A stretch of DNA of 64,000 bases from Rhodobacteraceae bacterium 63075 (GTDB lineage: Bacteria > Pseudomonadota > Alphaproteobacteria > Rhodobacterales > Rhodobacteraceae): the NCBI GenBank assembly GCA_003417655.1, contig QVMW01000011.1:60156-124155 (forward strand). The letters run 5' to 3'. The position numbers and the translations under genes were made by a program. How positions within the stretch are numbered: the first letter of the stretch is position 1; every line of letters starts with the position of its first letter. A model generated the notes under the pieces. It was not told where the DNA came from. It saw only the letters and a program-made list of their open reading frames with translations, and did no database searches. Below are positions 16,203 through 25,652 of this stretch, one piece after another.

Positions 16203-18719
16203 TCAGTAGAGCCCGCCCGAGCTGAGCGTTCCGAAATTGGCCGCGTCCCCCACGACGGCCTTCCGGCCGGTCGATGTCGTGACCTGCCGCGAGCCGGCCC
16301 CCTCGCGGATGAGCGGCAGGTTCTCGCCCATGGCGAAGCCTCCGTCGAACATGATCCCGAAGTCGATCTGCTCGCCTTCGCGGAAGCATTCGGTCACGAC
16401 ATTCTCGCCCGACGCCTCGTCGGGCAGGCGCGCGCCGGTATAGCGGTCGATCTTGATGAAACGGCATTCCTCCGGCGCCTCGAAGGGCCCGGCGCCGTAT
16501 TTCTCGATTGCTCTCGTCATGAACCGCTGGAAGACAGGCCCGCACATGCCGCCGCCCGAGGCCCCGCGCCCGAGGCTGCTGGGATTGTCGTAGCCGATAT
16601 AGCAGCCCGCCACGATATTGTTGGTGAAACCGACGAACCAGACATCCTTGGCGTCGTTGGTCGTGCCGGTCTTGCCGGCCACGGGCACCCCGAGATTGAC
16701 CGATCCGCTGGCGGTGCCGCGGTCGACCACACCGCGCATCATCGAGGTGAGCTGGTAGGCGGTCACCGCGTTCATGACGCGCTCGCGATTCGAGGTGATG
16801 CGCGGGCCGCGCTCGCGCGGGATGGTCGGGTCGGCACATTCGGGGCAGAGCCTGTCGTCATGGCGATACACCGTCTCGCCGTAGCGGTTCTGCACCCGGT
16901 CGATGAGCGTCGGCTCCACCCGCTCGCCGCCATTGGCGAACATCGCGTAGGCCGAGACCATCCGGTAGAGCGTCGTCTCCTCCGAGCCCAGCGAGTTGGC
17001 GAGGTAGCGCCCCATCCGGTCATAGACCCCGAAGCGCTCGGCGTAATCGGCCACGACATCCATCCCGACCTCCTGCGCAAGGCGGATCGTCATCAGGTTC
17101 CGCGACCGTTCGATCCCGGTGCGCAGGGGCGTGGGGCCGTAGAACTGGTTCGAGGCGTTGCGCGGGCGCCAGAGGCCCTGCGGCGTGTCGATCTCGATGG
17201 GCGCGTCCACGAGGATCGTCGCGGGCGTATAGCCGCTGTCGAGCGCCGAGGCATAGACGAAGGGCTTGAAGGACGAGCCGGGCTGGCGCTTGGCCTGCGT
17301 GGCACGGTTGAAGACCGAATGCTGGTAGGAAAAGCCCCCCTGCATGGCCAGCACGCGCCCGGTGTTGACATCCATCGCCATGAAGCCGCCCTGAACCTTG
17401 GGCACCTGCCGCAGTGTCCAGCGGATGAAATCGCCCGCGCCACCCTCGCCGGTGGTCATGCGGCGCACATGCACCACGTCACCCACCTCGAAATTTTCGA
17501 AGAAATCGCCCTTGAGCCAGGCAATGTCCTTGCGCGGCACGACAAAGGGCTCCGCCTCGGTCTCCTCAACATCCTCGATCCCGATGCGCAGGCGTTGCTC
17601 TTCGACCGCGCGCACGACAGCCGGATGCCAGTGCCCGTCAAGGTCGATATCGCGCGCAACCTTCACATTCTCCAGCGCCGCGCGCCAGTCCGCCTCGCTG
17701 CCCAGCTTCTCGGCGGGGATGCGCTCGCCGGTGCCGCGCCACACGCCCTGCGCGCGGTCATATTCCTCGAGCTGCGTTTGCAGCGAGGCCGCGGCCAGTT
17801 CCTGCATCTCCGGCTCGATCGTCGCGCGCACGGTCATGCCGCCGGTGAAGAACTCCTCCTCCCCGAAATCCTTGGAAAGCTGCCGGCGGATCTCGTCGGT
17901 GAAATAGTCGCGCGGCGGCAGGGAATTCTTGAAGGGTTCGAAATCGCCGTTCTGGACCGAGCGCAGCGGCTCCTCGCGTTCGCTGCGATAGGCCGCTTCC
18001 GTGATATAGCCGTTCTCATACATTTCCTTGAGAACGAAATTGCGCCGGTTCTTCACCCGCGTCTTGTTGCGCACCGGGTGATAGTTGCTCGGCGCTTTGG
18101 GCATCGCGGCCAGCATCGCCGCCTCGTGCGGGGCGAGCTCTCCGAGCGTCTTGTTGAAATAGGTCTGCGCCGCCGCCGTCACCCCGAAGGAGTTCTGGCC
18201 GAGGAAGATCTCGTTGAGGTAAAGCTCGAGGATCTGCTCCTTGTCCAGCGTGCCCTCGAGCCGGGTCGCCAGGATGATCTCCTTGATCTTGCGCTCGATG
18301 CGCCGGTCCGCGCTCAGCAGGAAGTTCTTCACCACCTGTTGGGTGATCGTCGACGCCCCGCGCAGCCCGTCGCCGCGCGCCGCATCGAGCGCCGCAGAGG
18401 CGATCCCGCGCGTGTCATAGCCCTGGTGCGTGTAGAAATTCTTGTCCTCGGCGCTGATGAAGGCGTGCTTGACCATGCCGGGGATCTCTTCGGCCGGCGT
18501 GAACAGCCTGCGCTCCTTGGCGAACTCGTCGAGCATCCGCCCCTCGCCGGAATAGATCCGGCTGATGGTCGGCGGCTGGTATTGCGCGAGGCTCTCGTGG
18601 CTCGGCAGGTCCCGGCCATAGATATAGAACACCGCGCCAATGGAGAGCGCCACGGCGATGAGGCCGAGCGTGACGAGGCTGAAAAGCCCGCCGATGACAG
18701 AAAAGATGAATCTCAGCAA
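16203..18719 (-). CDS. mrcA: Penicillin-binding protein 1A (bifunctional class A PBP)
   Basis: 838 aa. Cytoplasmic start and one TM (about 5-35), glycosyltransferase family 51 domain with catalytic Glu91 in ISAEDKNFYTHQG and the GASTITQQVVKN block, an OB-like insert, then a transpeptidase domain with GSSFKPF (active Ser near 480), SRN and KTGT (near 681). It polymerises and cross-links peptidoglycan in the periplasm. The start is TTG 18719 with AGGGG 6 nt upstream; no ATG fits. Lies 128 nt downstream of the amidase AmiC on the same strand, forming a cell-wall pair. Confidence 0.95.
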   Translation of the reverse strand: MLRFIFSVIGGLFSLVTLGLIAVALSIGAVFYIYGRDLPSHESLAQYQPPTISRIYSGEGRMLDEFAKERRLFTPAEEIPGMVKHAFISAEDKNFYTHQGYDTRGIASAALDAARGDGLRGASTITQQVVKNFLLSADRRIERKIKEIILATRLEGTLDKEQILELYLNEIFLGQNSFGVTAAAQTYFNKTLGELAPHEAAMLAAMPKAPSNYHPVRNKTRVKNRRNFVLKEMYENGYITEAAYRSEREEPLRSVQNGDFEPFKNSLPPRDYFTDEIRRQLSKDFGEEEFFTGGMTVRATIEPEMQELAAASLQTQLEEYDRAQGVWRGTGERIPAEKLGSEADWRAALENVKVARDIDLDGHWHPAVVRAVEEQRLRIGIEDVEETEAEPFVVPRKDIAWLKGDFFENFEVGDVVHVRRMTTGEGGAGDFIRWTLRQVPKVQGGFMAMDVNTGRVLAMQGGFSYQHSVFNRATQAKRQPGSSFKPFVYASALDSGYTPATILVDAPIEIDTPQGLWRPRNASNQFYGPTPLRTGIERSRNLMTIRLAQEVGMDVVADYAERFGVYDRMGRYLANSLGSEETTLYRMVSAYAMFANGGERVEPTLIDRVQNRYGETVYRHDDRLCPECADPTIPRERGPRITSNRERVMNAVTAYQLTSMMRGVVDRGTASGSVNLGVPVAGKTGTTNDAKDVWFVGFTNNIVAGCYIGYDNPSSLGRGASGGGMCGPVFQRFMTRAIEKYGAGPFEAPEECRFIKIDRYTGARLPDEASGENVVTECFREGEQIDFGIMFDGGFAMGENLPLIREGAGSRQVTTSTGRKAVVGDAANFGTLSSGGLY

Positions 18720-18847
18720 CGTCTACCCCTGATGCCCGCCTCTAACATGCCAGCCCGCCTCCTATACGCCCGAACCCCCGCGAGGTCAAAATCAACCCTG
18801 CGCGAGATTGGGCTGATATTCGCCCATCCACCCGCGTTTCCCCGGCC

Positions 18848-20056
18848 CTATTGCCGGACAAGGCCGCGCAGGCTCTCGTCCTCGATCAGCCAGGCCTGAA
18901 TCCCGTCCCGAAGCCCCTCTGCGAGCGTGTGCCGCCAGGCCGCATCGGTGATGTTGGCAAAATCGCGATCGCTCGACATGAACCCGATCTCGACCAGCAC
19001 CGAGGGAATATCGGCCGCCTTGAGAACCGAGAAGGCGGCCGATCTGTGCGGCCTGCGGTTGAGCGGCGCACCGGCGTTGCCGATCGCCGCGACAAGCGCA
19101 TCCGCAAGGCGTTCGGCGCGCGGCTGCGTTTCGCGGCGCGCCAGGTCGAGCAACACGTCGGCGATCTCGTCATCCTGACCGCCCAGGTCGATCCCCGCGA
19201 GCATGTCAGCCCGGTCATGGCGTTCCACGAGCAGCGCGCTGGCCTTGTCGGAGGCCTCCTCGGCCAGTGTGTGCACCGTCGCGCCATGGGCATTGCCCGC
19301 GCTCAGCGCATCGGCATGCAGCGAGATGAAGAGGTCGGCCTCGACCCTGTGCGCCATCGCCACGCGCCGCTCCAGCGAGACGAAGACATCGGCCTCGCGC
19401 GTGAGCACGACATCGACCCCCTCGAGGCGGCGCAGCGCCTCGGCCAGCTCCCGCGCGAATGTCAGCACAAGCTCCTTTTCCTGCACGCCCTCGCGGATCG
19501 CGCCGGGGTCGATCCCGCCATGGCCCGGGTCGAGCATGATGAGCACGTTGCCCGTGCGCGCGAGCGCCTGCCGCAGCGCGGGCTCCGGCCAGTCGGGCGA
19601 GACGGGCGCGCCCGAGCGCGCCGCGAAGCGTCCAGCATCGGTTTCGCGCAGCACCACGTCCAGAACCGCGCCGCCCGTTTCGGGGGCGCGGGGCATCTCC
19701 GCGGTCGCAAGGACCAGCGGCCCGCCGAGCTCGGCCACCAGCCGCGACCAGCCGGGGCGGAAGCCGCCAAAGCGCAGGGCCTTGAACGCCTCATGCCCCG
19801 CGATCTGGCCGGGCGTCACCCCGCGCCAGTCAACCTCGCGAAAGTCGATCACAAGCCGTGGCGGCTCGGTCAGCGTGTAGACGCGGTAGGGCACGGGCTG
19901 GCTCAATCCGAGACGCAAGCGCAGCTCATCGCCCGAATGCGTGACCGCGCTGTCCTTTGGGTCGACGCGCGCCAGCCCGCTGAGAGACTGCGCCTCGGCG
20001 GGAGCCGCGCTCCACAAGAGCGCGAGTGCGACGAAAAGTGACAGGAGCCTGCTCAT
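18848..20056 (-). CDS. amiC: N-acetylmuramoyl-L-alanine amidase (AmiC type, AMIN plus Amidase_3)
   Basis: 402 aa. Signal peptide (residues 1-22, cut after AEA), AMIN domain (about 28-130) that targets septal peptidoglycan, and a zinc Amidase_3 domain with the metal His in MLDPGHGGIDPG (about 173-184), FISLHAD and the catalytic Glu in VLVEIGFMS. It cleaves the bond between MurNAc and L-Ala during cell separation; such enzymes are normally activated by EnvC/NlpD-like LytM proteins. Upstream of PBP1A in the same direction, so probably co-transcribed. Confidence 0.94.
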   Translation of the reverse strand: MSRLLSLFVALALLWSAAPAEAQSLSGLARVDPKDSAVTHSGDELRLRLGLSQPVPYRVYTLTEPPRLVIDFREVDWRGVTPGQIAGHEAFKALRFGGFRPGWSRLVAELGGPLVLATAEMPRAPETGGAVLDVVLRETDAGRFAARSGAPVSPDWPEPALRQALARTGNVLIMLDPGHGGIDPGAIREGVQEKELVLTFARELAEALRRLEGVDVVLTREADVFVSLERRVAMAHRVEADLFISLHADALSAGNAHGATVHTLAEEASDKASALLVERHDRADMLAGIDLGGQDDEIADVLLDLARRETQPRAERLADALVAAIGNAGAPLNRRPHRSAAFSVLKAADIPSVLVEIGFMSSDRDFANITDAAWRHTLAEGLRDGIQAWLIEDESLRGLVRQ

Positions 20057-20357
20057 GAGCGCCTTCTTTTTCGCCCTTATACCGCGAAAACTGGCAGGCC
20101 GAAAGCACGAAGGTGAGGGGGCTGAATGCGCGGAACAGTCGGGGAAGTGCCGTGTTCCGCAAGGTCAAAAGGCAAACTTTCCGAGTGAAATGGGCAGATG
20201 TCCGCGTCCGGCTGCGGAGCGGACCCACAGTTTTCGATGCAAATTCGCGACAGCCGACCTTCGCTGCGCAGTTCGAGAAGTGGAAAGGTTCGGACTTTGC
20301 CGCCATTGGCCTCGCGTGAGTGAATGGCTGTTATGGAGAAGCGTGTGGAAGCAAGCG
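20057..20357. repeat. Intergenic region with dispersed repeat type 2, copy 2 (about 20210-20296)
   Basis: 301 nt without a gene between the M23 peptidase end and the amiC start. Bases 20210-20296 align with 14794-14878: GAGCGGACCCA, CAAATTCGCGA, CCTTCGCTGCG and a terminal TTCGGAC block. It forms one border of the AT-richer M23/CPBP pair. Confidence 0.5.
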
Positions 20358-21308
20358 CTATTGCCGTCCCATGAAACGAGTATTCCGGACCAAAAAACGA
20401 CCTTCGATGGTGAACCATAGCGGTTCGCCTGAAATGGGTTGATCGCGCGAGGCGATTTCCTGGACATGAACATGCAGGTGCGGTTCTCCGGAATTGCCCG
20501 AATTGCCGACATTGGCGATCCCCTGTCCGATCTCGACGGTTTCTCCTTCGGTGACACTCAGGCTGCCGGGGATGAAATGTGCCAGGACGACTGCAAGACC
20601 ATCACATTCCAGAACGACGCTGTTGCCGGTCATCGCGTCGCGATTCATGTCTGGCACCACATTGTCCGGAACACCGTCGGTGACGGCGATGACGGTGCCA
20701 TTGCAGGGCGCCAGCACGTCGGCTTCGTAGATTTTGTAAAGCGTGGGGTCGGCGGGCGATATGCCGGACGTGCGAAACCCAAAGGCATCGATCCCTATGA
20801 CATCGATCCCATGGCTTTGACCCCGAAACGGCGCTGCACGCGGAAGATCGAGCGTGAAAAAGTGGGAATTGATTTGCGGCGTCGCACCACCGCTGATGAC
20901 AAGATAACGACCCGGACCCAACGGCATGGCGAGATCGATGACGACATCGGGTGGCGTCCGACCTTGAAGGGCAGGCAGTGTAAGGAACGCAACACCAGCA
21001 ATCCCGGCCAGCGACAGACTTGTTTCGGAGATTTGCCAGACTGACCCTACGCGTCCACGTGCCTTGACGTGCCGGACCTGTCGCCATGTGATGAGCAGCT
21101 GAAAAACGACGAAGACAAAGGGCGTCCACCATGGCGGAAACAGCCAGATGCCAGAGAGCGCCGTGTAGGCAAGCAACCCAAGTATGATGGTCGTGCGTAG
21201 AAGAGCGCCCGCACCGGTTGCCACCGGGACCAGTGCGTTGATGAGGATCACGCCAAGGGGAAGCACGACCTGCCAAATGAAGAGCTGATTGATAAGCTCA
21301 TTGCCCAT
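20358..21308 (-). CDS. Membrane-anchored M23-family metallopeptidase
   Basis: 316 aa. Three to four hydrophobic segments fill residues 5-115 (LFIWQVVLPLGVILINALVP, LGLLAYTALSGIWLF, FVFVVFQLLITW and a fourth). An M23 beta domain follows, with GTVIAVTDG, GNSVVLECDG, AHFIPGSL, GNSGNSGEPHLHVHV and its HxH. The first metal site reads SHGIDV, one residue shorter than the usual HxGxD spacing, so activity is uncertain. M23 enzymes cut peptidoglycan cross-bridges or act as LytM regulators. Starts inside the CPBP gene end (11-nt overlap), so the two are co-translated. GC about 60% in a counted line versus 73% in amiC. Confidence 0.8.
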   Translation of the reverse strand: MGNELINQLFIWQVVLPLGVILINALVPVATGAGALLRTTIILGLLAYTALSGIWLFPPWWTPFVFVVFQLLITWRQVRHVKARGRVGSVWQISETSLSLAGIAGVAFLTLPALQGRTPPDVVIDLAMPLGPGRYLVISGGATPQINSHFFTLDLPRAAPFRGQSHGIDVIGIDAFGFRTSGISPADPTLYKIYEADVLAPCNGTVIAVTDGVPDNVVPDMNRDAMTGNSVVLECDGLAVVLAHFIPGSLSVTEGETVEIGQGIANVGNSGNSGEPHLHVHVQEIASRDQPISGEPLWFTIEGRFLVRNTRFMGRQ

Positions 21309-22134
21309 GCGCGTATCCCAACCTTGCCTTGGTGGCTATGATCAGAGCTACGACGCTTGCGACCAGAAGACCTGTCATGATGATGAGCAGCCGGAATTCG
21401 TCGCGGCCATGCAGCGCGTCCAGGGGCACGAATATGAAGACGTGGTTCGCGGCATTGTATCCGCCGTGCAGAAGCACGCAGAGCAAGACGCTGCCGGTGC
21501 GATTGTAGAGCCACGTGTACCAAAACGCATGGGTTGTAATACTGAGGAAGGTGACCGCCACGGGCACCAGCTCAGCTCCCGACATGCGGAATGCCTCCAA
21601 GCCACCGCCTGTCACCGCGATCAACGGGATGTGCCAGGCAGCCCAAAGCACCCCCAGGATCGAGGTCGCCGCCATGGGAGACAGATGATCCTGCAAGGCC
21701 GGAAGCGCACAGCCACGCCAGCCCAATTCCTCATTGCCGCCGCCGATCAGCGTGACCGTCGCGAATGCGGCAGGCCAAAGTGCAAGGCGCTCCATCGCAT
21801 TCATCCAGTCCGTCTGCCCGCCCAAGGCACCGAATATGGCCGATGCTGCAATAGCCATCGCCACGGGGAAGCATAGGGCAAAGACCCAAAATCGTCGCGC
21901 CGCACGCCACCGCCACAGCGACTTGAACCATTTCCAAGGGGACTGGCGAAACAGCGCGAGCGTGATGAGGGCCGCGATCAATGGTCCAAACCCGCCTCCG
22001 TAGAAACCGATGCCGGCCCACATCGTGCCGGGTGCAACAATGGCCAGCCCCCAAAACGCCCAGCTGATCGCAAATGCCAGGGCGAAGTAGGTTGGTATTG
22101 AGGATCGACTGTAAACTGGAGCCTCACGTTTCAT
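21298..22134 (-). CDS. CPBP (CAAX/Rce1-like) intramembrane metalloprotease
   Basis: 278 aa with about seven TM segments. Family motifs: EExxxR as NEELGWRG, then LWAAWHIP and LLHGGYNAANH with the metal-binding histidines. CPBP proteases cut substrates within the membrane; bacterial members are linked to peptide-bacteriocin maturation or self-immunity, and to envelope regulation. First gene of a two-gene unit with the M23 peptidase, whose start it overlaps by 11 nt. Shine-Dalgarno AAGG about 8 nt before ATG. AT-richer than the flanks, suggesting acquisition. Confidence 0.88.
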   Translation of the reverse strand: MKREAPVYSRSSIPTYFALAFAISWAFWGLAIVAPGTMWAGIGFYGGGFGPLIAALITLALFRQSPWKWFKSLWRWRAARRFWVFALCFPVAMAIAASAIFGALGGQTDWMNAMERLALWPAAFATVTLIGGGNEELGWRGCALPALQDHLSPMAATSILGVLWAAWHIPLIAVTGGGLEAFRMSGAELVPVAVTFLSITTHAFWYTWLYNRTGSVLLCVLLHGGYNAANHVFIFVPLDALHGRDEFRLLIIMTGLLVASVVALIIATKARLGYAHGQ

Positions 22135-22380
22135 TTCGGAACCTTACACCGAGAACATGATTTGCAATACCGCCCAATTTCTTGAACTGTGGGCGTTCGT
22201 TCTGGACGCAGAAACTGTAGGTTTGGGCTCTCACCCGGCATTCTCCGCACGTGGCCAGAAGGTCCGCTGGCGGGAATGCCGCGAAATTTGCAAACCCCGC
22301 CTCCCCGCGCATTTCTGACGCTCAGAGCCGCGCCTGACGCCGGAGGGACACGAGAAGCGATCCGAATCGCCCGCCCCGCC
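22135..22380. repeat. Intergenic region with dispersed repeat type 1, copy 2 (about 22223-22315)
   Basis: The core at 22223-22315 matches 16018-16110 at about 80% over 93 bases in the same orientation. It borders the CPBP/M23 pair on the side opposite to the type 2 repeat. No gene seen in this 246-nt gap. Confidence 0.65.
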
Positions 22381-23520
22381 TCAGCCGCCGAAATACCGCG
22401 CCAGCCGCCGCAACCCTTCCTCGATCTCTTCGCTCCCGCGCGCATAGGAAAGCCGCAGGGTCCTGTGCCCCCGGTGCGGGTCGAAATCGAGCCCCGGCGT
22501 GAGCGCGACGCCCGCCTTTTCGAGAATGTCCTTGGCCAGCGCACGGCTGTCATCGGTCACGTGGCTGACATCCACGTAGATGTAGAAGGCCCCGTCCGGC
22601 GGCGCGAAATCCGTCAGCCCCATCTGCGGCAAGGCCTCGACCATCAACGCGCGGTTCCGGGTGTAGACCGCGAGATTGGCCTCCAGCTCCTCGCGGCAGT
22701 CCATGGCCGCCAGCGCGGCGACCTGGCTGGCATGGGGCGCGCAGATGAACATGTTCTGCGCCAGCCGCTCGATCACGCGCACATGCGCCTCCGGCACGAC
22801 CATCCAGCCGATGCGCCATCCGGTCATCGAGTAATACTTCGAAAAGGAATTGATCACGTAGCAGTCATCCGTGACCTCCAGCGCGCTGGCGCCGCGGCCC
22901 GAATACTCGATCCCCTGGTAGATCTCGTCGCTGATGAAGCTCGTGCCGGCTTGCGCGCAAGCCCCGGCGAGCGCCGCCATGGCCCCCTTCGAGAGCATCG
23001 TCCCCGAGGGGTTGGCGGGGCTGGCCACGAGCAACCCGTCAAGGCCAAGGCCCGCGATGTCGCCGGGCACCGGCTGGTAGCGGTTCTCCGGCGTGGTCTC
23101 GATCCCCACGGGCTCCACGTCGAGCGCCTTGAGAATCTGCCGGTAGCTCGGATAGCCCGGCTCGCCGAGCCCGACCCGCGCACCCGCATCGAAAAGCGCT
23201 GTGAAGGCGAGGATGAAGGCCCCCGAGGAGCCCGGCGTGATGATGACGCGCTTCGGGTCGAGCTCCAGCCCGTGCTTCTCGCCGTAATGGGCCGCGATTC
23301 GCGCGCGCAGCTCCGGCAGGCCGAGGGCGACCGAATAGCCCAGCGGATCGCTCTGCATCTTCGCGGTGAGCGCGGCGCGCGCACCCTCGGGCGCAGGCGT
23401 GCCCGGCTGGCCCACCTCCATATGCACGATGTCGCGGCCCGCCGCCTCGGCCTGCCGCGCCGCCTCCATCACATCCATCACAATGAAGGGATCGACGTCT
23501 CCACGGGTTGAGTTTCGCAT
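22381..23520 (-). CDS. Class I/II PLP-dependent aminotransferase
   Basis: 379 aa, fold type I. VGQPGTPAPEG at the N-terminus, GYPSYR, the ANPSG motif, DEIYQGI and the PLP lysine in NSFSKYYSMTGWRIGW, then a C-terminal RLSYARG substrate arginine. The aspartate-type family covers many amino acids, so I cannot name the substrate. ATG 23520 is the family-like start; the much longer open frame upstream is the shadow of the M48 gene. Divergent from the M48 protease gene with only 48 nt between starts. Confidence 0.9.
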   Translation of the reverse strand: MRNSTRGDVDPFIVMDVMEAARQAEAAGRDIVHMEVGQPGTPAPEGARAALTAKMQSDPLGYSVALGLPELRARIAAHYGEKHGLELDPKRVIITPGSSGAFILAFTALFDAGARVGLGEPGYPSYRQILKALDVEPVGIETTPENRYQPVPGDIAGLGLDGLLVASPANPSGTMLSKGAMAALAGACAQAGTSFISDEIYQGIEYSGRGASALEVTDDCYVINSFSKYYSMTGWRIGWMVVPEAHVRVIERLAQNMFICAPHASQVAALAAMDCREELEANLAVYTRNRALMVEALPQMGLTDFAPPDGAFYIYVDVSHVTDDSRALAKDILEKAGVALTPGLDFDPHRGHRTLRLSYARGSEEIEEGLRRLARYFGG

Positions 23521-23568
23521 CCGATTGTCCCTACTGTCTCTTACGACCCTTCTAGGAGCAGGCCCGCC

Positions 23569-24906
23569 GTGCGAATGCAACCCTTCTTGCGCATGATGCT
23601 GATCGCCAGCCTCGCGGTGCTGATCGCCGCGCAGGCCCGGGCCGTCTCGCTGCTGCGCGATCCGGACATCGAACATGCGCTCTCGCGGCTCGCCACGCCC
23701 GTGCTGGAAGCCGCAGGGCTCCCGGCCGCGCGTATCCGCATCCTCGTGGTGGACGATGCCAGCCTCAACGCCTTCATCATCGACCGCGACCACATCTTCC
23801 TGCATCGCGGCCTGCTGCTGCGGTTCAAGACCCCCGAAGAGCTGCAAGCCGTGATCGCCCATGAGGCGGCTCATATCACCAATGGCCACCTCGCCCGCCG
23901 CCCCGTCAACGCCCGCAGGGCCCAGACGGTGGCGGGCTTCGGCCTCGCGCTGGCCGCCGCCGTGGCCGCCAGCGGCGAAAGCTCCGCCGCCGCGGCCCTC
24001 GGGATCGGCATCCAGAGCTCGGCGCAGCGCGTCTTCTTCGGCCACACCCGCGCCGAGGAGTCCTCCGCCGACCGCTCGGCCATCCGCACACTCGTTCGCG
24101 CCAGGATCGACCCGATGGGCGCGGTCCGCCTGATGGAAGTTTTCTCCGGCCAGGAGCTGCTCTCCGAGCACCGGCAGGACCCCTATGCGCGCACGCACCC
24201 GCTCTCTCGCGACCGGCTGCGCGCCATGGAAGCCGCCGCCGCGCCGCATGCGGGGCGCTTCCCGACCGATAACGCCAGCCGCTACTGGTTCGCCCGCGCG
24301 CAAGGCAAGCTCTCGGCCTTCACCCGCGCGCCCAAATGGACGCTGCGCCGCGCGGGCGAGAGCGGCTACGAGGACATCGCGGCGATGCGACGGGCCATCG
24401 CCTGGCACCGCTCCGGGCGCAGCGACAAGGCCGTCAAAACGCTGCAAGGCCTGGTGCAGGCGCGCCCGAAGGATGCCTACCTGCGCGAGCTGCTCGGGCA
24501 GGTCCAGCTCGAACGCCGCCAATACGGCGCGGCCCTCTCGGCCTACAAGAGCGCCGTGGACCGCGCCCCGCGCAACGCGCTCATCCTCGGCCAGTATGGC
24601 CACGCGCTCCTTGTCTCGGGCAACCCGAAAGCCGCCCTGCCCCAGCTCGAACGCGCGCTCCGGCGCGATGCCCGCGATGCGCGCGTGCTGCGCGACCTCG
24701 GCGGCGCCTATGCGCGGCTCGGCAGACCCGGCATGGCCACGCTGATGGCCGCCGAGCGCTACGCCCTGCAAGGGCGGATGAAGGATGCAGGAATCCAGGC
24801 CAAACGCGCCTCGGGCCTGCTCAAGCGCGGCGCACCCGGTTGGCAACGCGCCCAAGATGTGCTCTTAGCGTCACAAGCCGCCCAAAGCTCACGGAGAAAC
24901 AAATGA
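23569..24906 (+). CDS. Periplasmic M48 metalloprotease with C-terminal TPR repeats (BepA/YfgC type)
   Basis: 445 aa. Signal peptide (1-25), M48 peptidase domain with HEAAH (98-102, zinc and catalytic residues) and a downstream Glu in RAEESSADRSAIR, then TPR-like helices from about 270 (LQGLVQARPKDAYLRELLG, NPKAALPQLERAL). BepA-type proteins act in the periplasm on assembly and turnover of outer-membrane proteins. GTG 23569 is favoured by AGGAG 10 nt upstream; ATG 23575 is possible. Overlaps the DsbA gene by 4 nt (ATGA), so this is the head of a three-gene envelope operon. Confidence 0.9.
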   Translation: MRMQPFLRMMLIASLAVLIAAQARAVSLLRDPDIEHALSRLATPVLEAAGLPAARIRILVVDDASLNAFIIDRDHIFLHRGLLLRFKTPEELQAVIAHEAAHITNGHLARRPVNARRAQTVAGFGLALAAAVAASGESSAAAALGIGIQSSAQRVFFGHTRAEESSADRSAIRTLVRARIDPMGAVRLMEVFSGQELLSEHRQDPYARTHPLSRDRLRAMEAAAAPHAGRFPTDNASRYWFARAQGKLSAFTRAPKWTLRRAGESGYEDIAAMRRAIAWHRSGRSDKAVKTLQGLVQARPKDAYLRELLGQVQLERRQYGAALSAYKSAVDRAPRNALILGQYGHALLVSGNPKAALPQLERALRRDARDARVLRDLGGAYARLGRPGMATLMAAERYALQGRMKDAGIQAKRASGLLKRGAPGWQRAQDVLLASQAAQSSRRNK

Positions 24907-25652
24907 AACGACATCTCGCAGCCCTGCTCCTCGCCGGCACGGCCCTTGCAACACCGGCCTTGGCGCTGGACCTCACATCCATGAGCGAGGCCGAACGCGC
25001 CGCGTTCCGCGACGAAGTGCGCGCCTACCTGCTCGAAAACCCCGAAGTCATCATGGAAGCCGTCGCCGTGCTCGAAGAGCGCCAGGCCGCAAGCCAGGTC
25101 GCCCAGGATGCCGAGCTCGTGAAGGCCAATGCCCCCGATCTCTTCGCGGATGAAAACTCCTGGGTCGGCGGCAACCCGGAGGGCGATGTCACCATGGTCG
25201 AGTTCATCGACTACCGCTGCGGCTATTGCCGCCGCGCGCATGACGAGGTCGCCCAGCTCATCAACTCCGATGGCGATATCCGCTTCATCATCAAGGAATT
25301 CCCGATTCTCGGCGAGGCGTCGCTCATCTCCTCGCAATTCGCCATCGCCACGCGGCTGGTCGAGGGAGACGCGGCCTACAAGCAGGTCGCCGATGCGCTG
25401 ATCAAGCTCAAGGCCGATCCCGAAAAGTCTGTCCTGCAAGCCATGGCCGACAGTCTCGGGCTGGACGGCCCGGCGATCATCGCGAAGATGGACAGCGGAC
25501 AAGTCAATGACATCATTGCCGAAAATCGCGCCCTCGGGCAGCGCCTGAACATCTCGGGCACGCCGACTTTCGTGATGGATGACATGGTGCTGCGCGGCTA
25601 CATGCCGCTTGCCCAGATGCAGGACATCACGGCCCAGCTCCGGGCGGAATGA
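24903..25652 (+). CDS. Periplasmic thiol-disulfide oxidoreductase of the DsbA family
   Basis: 249 aa. Signal peptide (MKRHLAALLLAGTALATPALA), a helical N-terminal segment (SEAERAAFRDEVRAYLLENPEVI), then a thioredoxin fold with an inserted helical domain. Active site CGYC (Cys106 and Cys109) and cis-Pro loop SGTPTF. The N-terminal segment and VEFIDYRCGYC context match the DsbA/ScsC/Com1-like group. It oxidises or isomerises protein thiols in the periplasm. Start overlaps the end of the protease gene by 4 nt, and its stop overlaps the next gene's ATG by 4 nt. Confidence 0.93.
   Translation: MKRHLAALLLAGTALATPALALDLTSMSEAERAAFRDEVRAYLLENPEVIMEAVAVLEERQAASQVAQDAELVKANAPDLFADENSWVGGNPEGDVTMVEFIDYRCGYCRRAHDEVAQLINSDGDIRFIIKEFPILGEASLISSQFAIATRLVEGDAAYKQVADALIKLKADPEKSVLQAMADSLGLDGPAIIAKMDSGQVNDIIAENRALGQRLNISGTPTFVMDDMVLRGYMPLAQMQDITAQLRAE

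Noticed and set aside
22381..24855. 824-codon minus-strand open frame
   Set aside because: Only the 22381-23520 part is an aminotransferase; the rest is antisense to the M48 gene, which has a signal peptide and HEAAH.
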